From the NCBI GenBank assembly GCA_003024985.2, contig PXIH01S0004603.1: 11,075 bases of DNA; one strand, 5' to 3'. Both the position numbers and the translations under genes were made by a program. Of this stretch, positions 1 to 7,368 are shown in pieces. Every line of letters starts with the position of its first letter. The stretch's first letter is position 1. Origin of the DNA: Euperipatoides rowelli (taxonomy: Eukaryota > Onychophora > Udeonychophora > Euonychophora > Peripatopsidae). The notes under the pieces were generated by a model, which was not told where the DNA came from, made no database searches, and worked only from the letters and a program-made list of their open reading frames with translations.

Positions 1-301
1 AATTACTAAAATAGTTCATCATGTAATGTTTACTATATAAACACTTACCCTGAGGTTAGCATTAATTAAAATAATCCTCATAACAAAAAAAAAATAGCCT
101 AGCACTAGCATAACTTAAACCTTTTATTTTCCAATCATCTTTCATTTATTGGTAATATATTTTTAAATGTTTAAAAAAAAACCTACTCATCATAGAAGAT
201 AAAAAAAATTATAAAATAAAATTTATATAATATATCCAACAGAAGAAAAAAAAGACCGAAGCATAATTTTTTTACATCTAGGCTAATTCTTAAGTAGGAC
301 G
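1..301. other. AT-rich DNA, nothing recognised
   Basis: No gene, RNA or transposon end is visible here. The stretch is dominated by A-runs (for example near 84-94 and 173-182) and short AT words. It holds two of the TAGGCTA/TAGCCTA 7-mers that recur through the window (95-101 and 279-285). It could be intergenic or intronic; the sequence does not tell. Confidence 0.6.
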
Positions 302-464
302 TGTTAAGGGAAAACTCCATCTGTTTATCCCCACTTTATATCTAACTAAAGGATGTTAAGAATTTACAATGATCCTCCCCCCCCCCTCCATATTAAGGAA
401 AAACTCAATCTTTTTTTTCTACCTGATATCTAAAAGTCTTGAAGGATATACATTGTTCTTCCCC
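302..464. repeat. Diverged two-copy tandem duplication with C10 run
   Basis: Two copies of a segment of about 75-89 bp lie head to tail: the first from 302, the second from 391 (offset 89). Both run in the same order through TTAAGG(G)AAAAACTC, then ATATCTAA, then (T)ACATTG or ACAATG, and end in a C-rich TTCCCC/TCCTCCCC stretch. The first copy ends in a run of ten C (377-386), the longest C homopolymer in the window. The copies differ at many positions and by small indels, so this is an old duplication. No coding capacity is visible. Confidence 0.6.
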
Positions 465-670
465 ATATGAGAGGGAAACAAATCTAAATATACAGTATAT
501 AGGCTATATTAATCAACAATATTTGAATAAAATGGCCTAAAAATTGGAGAGAAATTTAATGAGATAACAAACACCATTAAAATGAAATCGTGCTTGGAAC
601 TTCAATAAATTGCTTGCCACTATTGTATTTGAAAATAATTATGAACATCATTAATATTTATATTTAATTA

Positions 671-890
671 TAGACTCAATTTTTATAAAACTGAAAAATA
701 TAAACAAATAAATACATTGGTTACATGCTATATGAATTATATCTATATATATCAACTAATCTAACCTATCTAGACTCAATTTTTATAAAACTGAAAAATA
801 TAAACAAATAAATACATTGGTTACATGCTATATGAATTATATCTATATATATCAACTAATCTAACCTATCTAGACTCAATTTTTATAAAA
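671..890. repeat. Perfect 100-bp tandem repeat, 2.2 copies
   Basis: Positions 671-770 and 771-870 are identical base for base, and 871-890 repeats the first 20 bases (TAGACTCAATTTTTATAAAA) of a third copy. Identity breaks immediately outside: base 670 differs from 770, and 891 differs from 791. The unit is AT-rich, has no open frame of note and contains an ATCTATATATAT stretch. Zero divergence means a recent duplication or recent homogenisation. An assembly artefact is an alternative, although the partial third copy with a sharp boundary is what a real tandem duplication gives. Confidence 0.95.
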
Positions 891-1690
891 TATGCATAAT
901 GCAAAACTAAAATTACCTTAAATAAAACAAGTTTTTTTTAATTGCTGTTTTGTTTATTTTCCATCATGATGCAATCAACTTCATCTTGAACCAAAAATTA
1001 AAATTGGTCAGTTTTTTAAAATAATAAAAATGACAAAAAATAAATAAAGAATAAACTAATGTGCAAAGAATAAATGATTCTTACTCTTGATTAACTTCTT
1101 AAAATGTTTGTTTATTTTTCTAATTGATTTACATTTTTCATTTGATTTTTTTCTATGCATTTTTTGCGTTAATTTTTAAGTTAATAATGAAGACTTGTAA
1201 TTCATTCAAAAAATATTGAATAATTAGAATGTTTTAGGATTGCTAATTAGAAACTAATTTGGATAATGGCATTTCAAAATGAATGCTGAAACAAGATTTT
1301 TAAACCTCTTTTTCTTGAATAGAATTATTTTAGCTTTGTAAAAAAAAAAAAATATTGTTTTCGGTTTTCAGGTCAGAAGAAATTTTATCTTCTCAAGTCC
1401 CCTGTGTTTGCAACTTCTTAGCTTTTATATAAAAAAAAAATGCATAGACATATTGCAGTATAATTATTATTTCATTATCAGCAATCTAATTAGAGACTTA
1501 AAGGAATTTCCATTGTTTAATAATCCAATAGCATACTACAGTATTTATCATATCATTATTCAGAAAATAGATCTATGGTGGAGGGGGGAGGTGTTGATTT
1601 TTTAAAAAAATTAAAAAAAAAAAAGCTTATTTGGAATTATTCCTACCTGATTTAATTTTTTTTATAAATTTGTGGGGAAGAATACAGCTT
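891..1690. other. AT-rich DNA, no supported gene
   Basis: No domain, RNA gene or transposon end is recognisable. The segment from about 1372 to 1605 is open in one plus-strand frame for about 78 codons and follows a polypyrimidine-AG (TTTTCGGTTTTCAG) that resembles a splice acceptor. The translation is low-complexity, rich in Ile, Tyr, Phe and Lys, crosses an A-run, and has no ATG near its start. I regard it as chance. A-runs occur near 1340-1351 and 1430-1440. Confidence 0.5.
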
Positions 1691-2162
1691 TGTTGTCAAT
1701 ACGTCATTTTTAAATGGCCGCCATGAGAAGATTAATAAACTAAGCTAAACTACGATTAGCAAGTTGAAAATTAGGAAGTTTGAATTGGCCACGTTCTGAA
1801 CAATAGAATAATCCCTTCATCAATTAAAAAAAAACTACTCAAACCGGGTGGATTTACAATGTCGCTGGACTGGTTTACGTAAGTTGACAACAAAACTGAA
1901 CTCTTGCATTTGTCATAGCAGTTTACAATGGTCCACTTACTCAACACACAGCTTCTCTTACTATAAATACCCATGAAAGTCTAATTTGTAGTCCTTAAAT
2001 CTACTGAGTTCTTTATTTCTCTGCCAAACTTAACATAAGGCCCTTAACTTGGACTACAGTTTCAATATGTTCACCTTAGAAACTATGATTGCATTGAGTG
2101 ATGAAATGTGAGCTTTTTGTGTGGAGAATTTACTTTTATGTTCCCAGATTGCCACCAATTCC
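1691..2162 (+). other. GC-richer non-coding stretch; weak promoter and micro-exon candidate
   Basis: This is less AT-rich than its surroundings. From left to right it has a CRE-like TACGTCA at about 1700-1706, then AAATGGCCGCCATGAG, which contains YY1-like words on both strands and a well-placed ATG (GCCGCCATG) followed by stop after six codons. At 1859 an ATG reads MSLDWFT up to a strong donor-like GTAAGT (1879-1884). A phase-compatible acceptor (CTACAG, ending 2059) would join it to an open frame ending at TGA 2109-2111. No homology is recognised, the pyrimidine tract before the acceptor is poor, and the product would be only 23 residues. It is recorded as a possibility, not as a gene. Confidence 0.15.
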
Positions 2163-2319
2163 AGATGCAAATTACTGATAATTAATAGACACATTCCTAA
2201 TTTTAAAGTATTGAATTGTTACCAATTTTGAAAATAAAACTACCATAATCAAAAACAATTCATTACAGCATGTTAAAACTCCGAATGAATCTATTAATTA
2301 TCAGTAGGCTAATTTACAT
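2163..2319. repeat. Imperfect foldback element (~157 bp)
   Basis: The left arm (about 2163-2220) and right arm (about 2254-2319) are inverted copies. The core ACTGATAATTAATAG at 2174-2188 matches CTATTAATTATCAGT at 2291-2305 without mismatch. Outside it, ATGCAAATT pairs with AAATTTACAT after a 5-base insertion (AGGCT) in the right arm, and inside, GAATTGTT (2213-2220) pairs with AACAATTC (2254-2261). The loop is about 33 bp. This could be an old foldback MITE or a local inverted duplication. I found no convincing target-site duplication, so the transposon origin is open. Confidence 0.6.
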
Positions 2320-2404
2320 TTAGTAATCTAAAACAATTCAACGAGATCCTAGACGGAAAACCACACGACTAATCCTAGCTGTAAATTATTTCAAATCAAC
2401 TATT

Positions 2405-2955
2405 CCTCAACCCTAGGATAATCAAAAGAGGCAATAATCCCTTTTTGATAGTTTTAATATTTCATTGTACATAAGGGTTAAGGTTAGACTTAACCCTTAT
2501 CCTGAACCTTAACTCCAACTATGTATGAGGATAATCAAAAGGAGATATGACCCGTTTTTGATATCTAAATTTCATTACCATACATTACTAACCTTAACCC
2601 TTACCTTGAACTCTAATTCCAACGGTTAATACTAATTGGGAATTAGACAACAAAGGCTATTTTTTTTTTACATTCCTAACCTTTATCCTACCCTGAACCC
2701 TAACTCCAACTATGGTAGGTTAAATTAATTGGGAAATTAGACAATAATGGCTAAATAAATCTTTTTTTTAATACATTCTTAACTTTTAAACTAACCCTGA
2801 AACCCTAACTCCAACTACTGACGATTAATACTAAATGTAAAAAATTTTATACACTAAAGGCTATTTTTTTTACATTACTAACCTTTGTCCCACACTGAAC
2901 CTTAATTCAAACTACCGTACCTTGGGAAAATACCTAAGGAGAAAAAGGCTATATT
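2405..2955. repeat. Degenerate tandem array, unit ~88-112 bp, about 5 copies
   Basis: A unit recurs with the order CATTACTAACCTTTA, then ACCCTGAACCCTAACTCCAAC, then AATTGGGAAATTAGACAA, then AAAGGCTATTTTTTTT. The CATT-start of the unit occurs at 2583, 2671, 2774 and 2873 (spacings 88, 103, 99). A more divergent pair at the left end shares GGATAATCAAAAG followed by a TTTTTGATA block (about 2413-2468 and 2525-2580, offset 112). The last copy fades out at the AAAGGCTATATT near 2945-2956. The CCCTAA words look telomere-like but are not iterated as hexamers. The copies are strongly diverged, so the array is old. One more copy of the unit lies inside the hAT element at 3082-3528. Confidence 0.75.
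2471..2500. repeat. Perfect 12-bp inverted repeat in the tandem array
   Basis: ATAAGGGTTAAG (2471-2482) and CTTAACCCTTAT (2489-2500) are exact reverse complements separated by a 6-base loop, GTTAGA. The right arm is the CTTAACCCTTA part of the first array unit, so the left arm is an inverted copy of a piece of that unit. This marks the left side of the array as locally inverted or rearranged. Confidence 0.85.
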
Positions 2956-3081
2956 AAACGATAAGCTACCAACGTTAACAATACACTCTCCCTACATCAA
3001 AATTATGTGAATGAAATTTAAATATTAACCAGAAATGTTAACTATATATTAAACATACGACTTCAACTAATTGCATTAATG

Positions 3082-3528
3082 CAGTGTTTCTTAACCGTTT
3101 TGTCACGACCCAAATTGGGGTACCGTATAGTTTGGGTTTAGTGACCCAAATAGAATTCCTAACAGCAAGTACATCTAAAAAATTCGGTGTCTAGAAAATG
3201 ATCGACTCCCTTACAATGACACGAGTGCCTAGAAACTGTAAGACCTAAGTCTTAGTCACATGATCAAGATGGATAGTAGCCTTAATTTTTTTTATTTACA
3301 GTCCTAATCTTACCCTTACCCTGAACCCTAACTTCAACTATGAGTGAATTCACTATGCCCCAAACCTATGATAATCTAGAGGTGAAATAATCGTTTTTGA
3401 TTTATTTCGATAATTTTAACACAACTTCCGTCGGACTTTTTCTGTAATGATGTTAAAATATTGTTTTTGTTGACAATATTTCGCGACCCAGGAAATATGC
3501 CAAGCGACCCATAGGTTAAGAAACCCTG
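3082..3528. mobile_element. Non-autonomous hAT transposon (SPIN/Charlie-like ends), complete, 447 bp
   Basis: The terminal inverted repeats are CAGTGTTTCTTAACC at 3082-3096 and GGTTAAGAAACCCTG at 3514-3528, matching at 14 of 15 positions. The element is flanked by an exact 8-bp target-site duplication, CATTAATG (3074-3081 and 3529-3536), which is diagnostic of hAT insertion. Just inside the ends are (G)CGACCCA words (left CACGACCC, right GCGACCCA at 3482-3490 and 3504-3511), as in the TTCTCAACC...GTCGCGACCC ends known from Charlie and SPIN hAT families. TTTGGGT and ACCCAAA at 3131-3150 can pair as a small subterminal hairpin. There is no transposase reading frame, so movement would have needed a transposase from elsewhere. 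The core (about 3280-3400) is a copy of the unit that forms the array at 2405-2955. Confidence 0.9.
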
Positions 3529-3536
3529 CATTAATG

Positions 3537-4361
3537 AATCAAATGAAACTAACAAAAACCTAAAGAAATACTGTAAAAGTAATTGAAATATAAACTCACG
3601 CAAAAATTTGAAAAATCAGCCATTTCTCTAATAATAAAAGAAGTAAATCACACGTGCTCTTTTATACATATTTCATCAAATTATCGATATAATTTACATC
3701 TGCCATTGATGCCCATTGTGGAACACAATTTAAGTAAAATCTCTCCTTTTTTCTTATGGATTTTATCTCTTTGATACAAATAGTGTAGATCTCTATCCTA
3801 GTACATAAGAGGGCTTTTTAAAAAAATATTTTAGGAACAATTTTATCAATTATCCACATTCCCTTTCTCAAATCTGCTACCATTATCCAATAGAAGAAAC
3901 ATTCTCTCTATTTAATTTGTCAAAAAATTATTTGAAATATTTCCTAACCATTTACTAGCCATGGCTCACAACCTGAAATTAACACTAGAAACTCTATGAA
4001 ATACATCCTTCCATACAATAAAATTGAGCAATTTAAGAAGTCAAGGGAATTTAATAACTCTAGTTTCGCTATTTTATTCTAATTTTGCATCTTTTTATTA
4101 TTTATTCCTCCTTTTTTTTTTTTGGTAATATAAATCAAACACAGATTGTAATAGGAGCTACTGTAGGCTACTATTCTTTCTCAAGTGGGCAAACATTTAA
4201 AAAAAAAAAAAAAAAATGTTTCCCTTAACAGGGAAAACGAACATATTTTTTTAAACAACTAGATACAAATGATTACAATCTTTCTTTCTTCCTCGTATAA
4301 TCAGCTAGAACCATTTATTTATTTCTCCTTAAAAAATGATGAAAAAAAACACTGATTAAAT
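3537..4361. other. AT-rich DNA with poly(A) and small inverted repeats
   Basis: No gene is supported. Small structures are present. AAACATTT (4191-4198) and AAATGTTT (4214-4221) flank a run of 18 A (4199-4216). TTTCCC (4219-4224) and GGGAAA (4231-4236) form a 6-bp stem. AGATTGTAAT (4143-4152) and ATTACAATCT (4272-4281) are an exact 10-bp inverted pair 119 bp apart. The last pair could be the ends of a small MITE or chance; I found no target-site duplication. The part next to 4362 may also contain the body and tail of the minus-strand SINE. Confidence 0.5.
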
Positions 4362-4456
4362 TTTAACTCGTCTAATCCGGGAAAAAAAAATTATTTTCCG
4401 GATTCGAACTTGGAGTGCCGAATGATCCAACTTGACCACTCGATTAGGCTCACAGG
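4362..4456 (-). mobile_element. tRNA-derived SINE, 5' head region
   Basis: Read on the minus strand, the stretch begins GTGAGCCTAATCGAGTGGTC, continues through a tRNA-like D-arm and ends its tRNA-like part at AGTTCGAATCC. The latter matches the pol III B box (GWTCRANNC), and TAATCGAGTGG matches the A box TRGYNNANNNG with one mismatch; the GAGTGG word resembles Leu/Ser-type tRNAs. The anticodon region is too short and the T-stem does not pair (CCAAG opposite CCGGA), so it is not a working tRNA gene. After the B box come a T-run and CCCGGATTAG, which is complementary to CTAATCCGG words nearby. The 3' end, tail and target-site duplication were not located, so the body could extend to about 4260. 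Confidence 0.65.
4400..4446 (-). promoter_or_regulatory. Pol III A and B box-like internal promoter of the SINE
   Basis: The B box-like AGTTCGAATCC lies at 4410-4400 and the A box-like TAATCGAGTGG at 4446-4436, both on the minus strand, with 25 bases between them. This spacing is slightly shorter than in most tRNAs but normal for SINE heads. Whether it is still active cannot be judged. A T-run (plus-strand A9 at 4382-4390) lies just downstream and might terminate pol III early. Confidence 0.5.
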
Positions 4457-4466
4457 CCTTATAAAC

Positions 4467-4524
4467 TTTATTTTCAAATAGTATTAAAGTATTATACGGT
4501 ACTTTAATACTATTTGAAAATAAA
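4467..4524. repeat. Perfect 25-bp inverted repeat hairpin
   Basis: Positions 4467-4491 and 4500-4524 are exact reverse complements over 25 bases, around the 8-base loop TTATACGG. Pairing stops at both sides (C4466 against T4525). The arm reads TTTATTTTCAAATAGTATTA and five bases more. It lies 11 bp from the minus-strand SINE start. A perfect stem this long in neutral DNA implies a recent inverted duplication; a small-RNA precursor is an alternative that the sequence alone cannot confirm. Confidence 0.95.
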
Positions 4525-5351
4525 TAATAATAACTCATGTAGTTTTGGCTTCCTATAGTGTGTTGCTACTACTGTATACCTTTACAGGCATTAGTCAACC
4601 ACTTCAGTCAATAAAATAATGTAACGTGCTTCACGGTATCACTTACTGTACTAGCTAGAATCCACAATCAGACAAATTGTTGATCCTTTTTTCCTTTCTT
4701 TTTCTATACTGTTTCAAACCACATGAATTATTAGAAACAAAACAACTCAAAACAAATAAACAAAAATTATAATATGTTTCTTTGCTCAGAACACAAACAC
4801 GGTCTCCATCAATATACAAATCCTCACGAATAGGAAAATAAAATTTACTAAAACAAATTTGATGGCTCCAAATTAGACAAATAAAATAGTGATTTCACTA
4901 TAAAAAATACTATTGTTCTTTAAATGTTATCACACTGTTTTTAAATTGTAGCACAAAAGTTCTTGCTTGCAGATCTTAACAATACGTGCACCTCTTCACT
5001 GCTTCAAAAATAATGATTTAGAACCTAATGGCAAAACAAGGTTTCAACAGCCAGAAATATTGAAAACACACTCTTAAGCATCCACTGGTATTGACTTCTA
5101 GAAAATATTTGAATATCAATCGGTGAATGTAATCTGGCTTCCTCCCGAGATTAATAAAATAATGGAAAAAAAAGTATAAATCTTGCTGCAAACAATCTAC
5201 TCTCTCCAACTTCTTATTTAATCTTGGCTGAAAAAACTTCAACCTTCTGTTAGCAATTATATACGTCTTGAATAAAACAAACTTCCCTTTTTTGCCTCTT
5301 TCTATTTGGAAATGATATAATGTGCTTATGTGCTGCTTCTTATCAAATATA
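4525..5351. other. AT-rich DNA, no supported gene
   Basis: Nothing recognisable is present. A minus-strand open frame at 5242-5018 (74 codons, starting MKFFQPRLNKKLERV) has a somewhat protein-like composition, but no known domain, no evident promoter or splice context and no similarity that I can recall. I treat it as a chance frame. Confidence 0.45.
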
Positions 5352-5535
5352 AACAGGGTTTAGACTGGAATTTTTTTTTTAATAGCAGTTTGGCGAATTT
5401 CATTAAAAATCTATTAGCCAAATATTAAAACAAGTAGCCAAATTTTTGAATGTGTGTATGAAAATTTAGTGGGAATTTAAATTTATTGAAATTGAACTAG
5501 GCTGGGGCTGGATCTTAAATCTGATTTCCCTGAAC
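5352..5535. repeat. Possible old transposon remnant with GGCGAA / AGCCAAAT words
   Basis: The stretch runs from AAACAGGGTTTAGACTGG through a T-run to TTTGGCGAATTT (from 5389), then TTAGCCAAAT and GTAGCCAAATTTTT, and ends at TTTCCCTGAAC. TTTGGC and GCCAAA can pair across about 22 bases. The CAGGG...CCCTG borders recall hAT ends, but there is no matching 8-bp duplication and no extended inverted repeat. A degraded interspersed repeat is the best description; the family is unknown. Confidence 0.3.
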
Positions 5536-6380
5536 AATAGTTTGCTGTGTCTCCCATCCCCTTAATCCTACTTAAAAAATTATGTGTACAGTGAATACTA
5601 GTACAAAGCTTTCTCAAAATATATCATGAAATTATTTTTTTCAAATTGGATCATAATGTATTGTACCATATATTTATTTGAATTTATAGCAAATTTTAGC
5701 CTATTTTAAATAAATTTAATGGATAAATAAAATACCTTCATGAATTAGGCTACTTAATTATTCTGAAGCTCACATACACAAAACCAAATCAGTTAGGATA
5801 TTTGATTTCCATATTAAAATGTACATTTCATTAAAATTTAAAAAAAAAAAAATCCTAAAGTGAATTAGCTTAGCCTAACTGTAAGATATAAACTGCAGCG
5901 ATATATGGTAACTGGGTTTTTTTTTAAAGATAATCTCAAAATCACATGATTTTTCATTAAGTTAAACATAAAATAGTGCAAAGCAGTTGGAAAATATTGG
6001 GATCTTCATCTACAGATCCATCGTCAATGTTACAAATCATAAGAGTGAATAACATTAATAATAATACTAGAAATTTACCGTATTATAATAATAATAATAT
6101 AAATTTAGACTATCCTAAATGATATTATTTAATTTTTCAATCATTCATAAAAATGTTTATCTTTAAAGTATAAATTTGTTTTGAAATTTGATTTCCAGAC
6201 AATTAATACTAGAGCGTCTAGCATGTCATACCAAGAAGAGTTATAGGTCAATGATCCATTAATCAAAATCTAAAGTTGATTGACTTTATATAGATTTTTA
6301 CAATAATCTATACTATACAGTAATATTAGATTATAGATTATATTATTAGGTATTTTCATAGTTCTGAATATCATTTTGCA
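5536..6380. other. AT-rich DNA with short hairpins, no gene
   Basis: No coding or RNA gene is visible. A small inverted pair, ATAATCTATA (6303-6312) and TATAGATTAT (6332-6341), and a GGATCT/AGATCC stem near 6000-6019 are the only structures above background. Three TAGGCTA/TAGCCTA words fall here (5697, 5746 and 5871). Confidence 0.5.
6083..6100. repeat. AAT microsatellite
   Basis: A run of ATTATAATAATAATAATAT forms a short trinucleotide microsatellite of about five AAT units. It is flanked by further AATAAT words (around 6056-6066), so the locus may have been longer. Confidence 0.75.
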
Positions 6381-6381
6381 A

Positions 6382-6441
6382 TTTGGCGAATGCAATGTCT
6401 AGGACATTAGCTTTTTTCAAGGAAGTATCTCATTTGGCGAA
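6382..6441. repeat. Repeated TTTGGCGAA words around an AATGTC/GACATT hairpin
   Basis: TTTGGCGAA occurs at 6382-6390 and again at 6433-6441 in the same orientation, with AATGTCTAGGACATT (6-bp stem, 3-base loop) at about 6392-6406 between them. The same 9-mer occurs in the remnant at 5389-5397. This may be a fragment of the same interspersed repeat family; no ends were found. Confidence 0.35.
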
Positions 6442-7360
6442 AATGCGAGCTCTTGTTTAATCACTGAATATAAATATAATTATTATAAAGCAATAGGCTA
6501 CTTTTAATTTCAATTATGGTTTAGTAAGTTAAATCATGACTGTATTTATGGATATTTTTTTAAGTGCTTTCGAAATTGTGCAATTCTTCCAACTCTCCTT
6601 CAAAAAACATTTTTTTTCATCATCTTAACAAATATGCTATTTTTTCACACTTTTTACACCACTCTCACACCTGATTTGTTCATTCTCTATATTTACATGC
6701 AAATGTTTTGTCTCCTGACATTTCATATGAGTTTTATGAAAAATAAAAAAATAACCCTCGTTTGGCCTTATATTTAAAAATAATTAAAGCAGCCTACAAT
6801 AATATTTATATATATTTTTTTCAAACGGTAATTATTTTACATCTTGTCCTAAGCCCTGTCTAAACATTAAAAATAATAAAAATTAGGGATGAGTCGTGTA
6901 AACGTTTAAACCACCGTCAAAGTAATAAACATTTAAAATTTCATCTATAGCCTCTTTAAATGGGAAAAAAAAAAAAATATTCCAAGTTGTAACACAATTT
7001 ATAAAATAATTGAATTGTCTCATTTAAAAATTACCATTTATCTAAAATCCATAGATCTGCTGAATGATATAAGAATTTAAAATTAATTCCTGGGAGGAAA
7101 CGTTTAAGATTTACTCGTAGGCTATATTAAAATAGGTGAAAAATAAATCTGATTTCAAAGAGCTCTACACTAATAATTTATGATTGTCTTTTGGTTTTAT
7201 TCTATTTTAATATTAGAATTTGGCTTAAAAATAATTTACAATGAATGCACTGGAATAAAAGGAAAATTGTTGAGAAATCAGGCAAATTATATTATTGATG
7301 AGTTTCAGCATATCTTGAAGAAATATTTTAATAATTTAATTTTAAAAAAAAAATGTATCA
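6442..7360. other. AT-rich DNA, no supported gene
   Basis: There is no recognisable gene. A plus-strand open frame at 7180-7386 runs straight into the hAT element at 7369 and is rich in Ile, Leu, Asn and Lys, so I take it as chance. GTTTAAACCACC (6904-6915) also occurs at the left end of the hAT element (7381-7392), perhaps by chance or from an older related insertion. Confidence 0.5.
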
Positions 7361-7368
7361 CAAGAAAT

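Noticed and set aside
671-890. CRISPR array
   Set aside because: The units are directly adjacent with no spacers, and the context is eukaryotic.
1408-1605. Plus-strand 65-codon open frame
   Set aside because: No ATG at its start (it begins at a TTG), low-complexity Ile/Tyr/Lys-rich translation, crosses an A-run, and has no known domain.
1771-1974. Minus-strand 67-codon open frame
   Set aside because: No recognisable domain or promoter; it lies in a GC-richer patch where the plus-strand motifs explain the composition better.
2461-2920. Telomeric repeat array (CCCTAA)
   Set aside because: CCCTAA words occur once per ~100-bp unit rather than as hexamer tandems.
3376-3603. Minus-strand 75-codon open frame
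   Set aside because: It crosses the right end of the hAT element and its target-site duplication, so it is assembled from unrelated sequences.
4143-4281. 139-bp MITE bounded by AGATTGTAAT/ATTACAATCT
   Set aside because: Only 10 bp of inverted identity, no flanking duplication, and AT-rich words like these recur by chance.
4400-4456. Functional tRNA gene on the minus strand
   Set aside because: The T-stem does not pair, the anticodon arm is too short and no proper acceptor stem is visible; a SINE head fits better.
4356-4538. Minus-strand 60-codon open frame
   Set aside because: It spans the perfect hairpin and the SINE head; the translation is a by-product of both.
5018-5242. Minus-strand 74-codon open frame starting MKFFQPRLNKK
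   Set aside because: It has a somewhat protein-like composition but no domain, conservation evidence or gene context that I can see; long chance frames occur in this much sequence.
5355-5535. Third hAT element bounded by CAGGG and CCCTG
   Set aside because: Inverted similarity stops after five bases and no 8-bp duplication flanks it.
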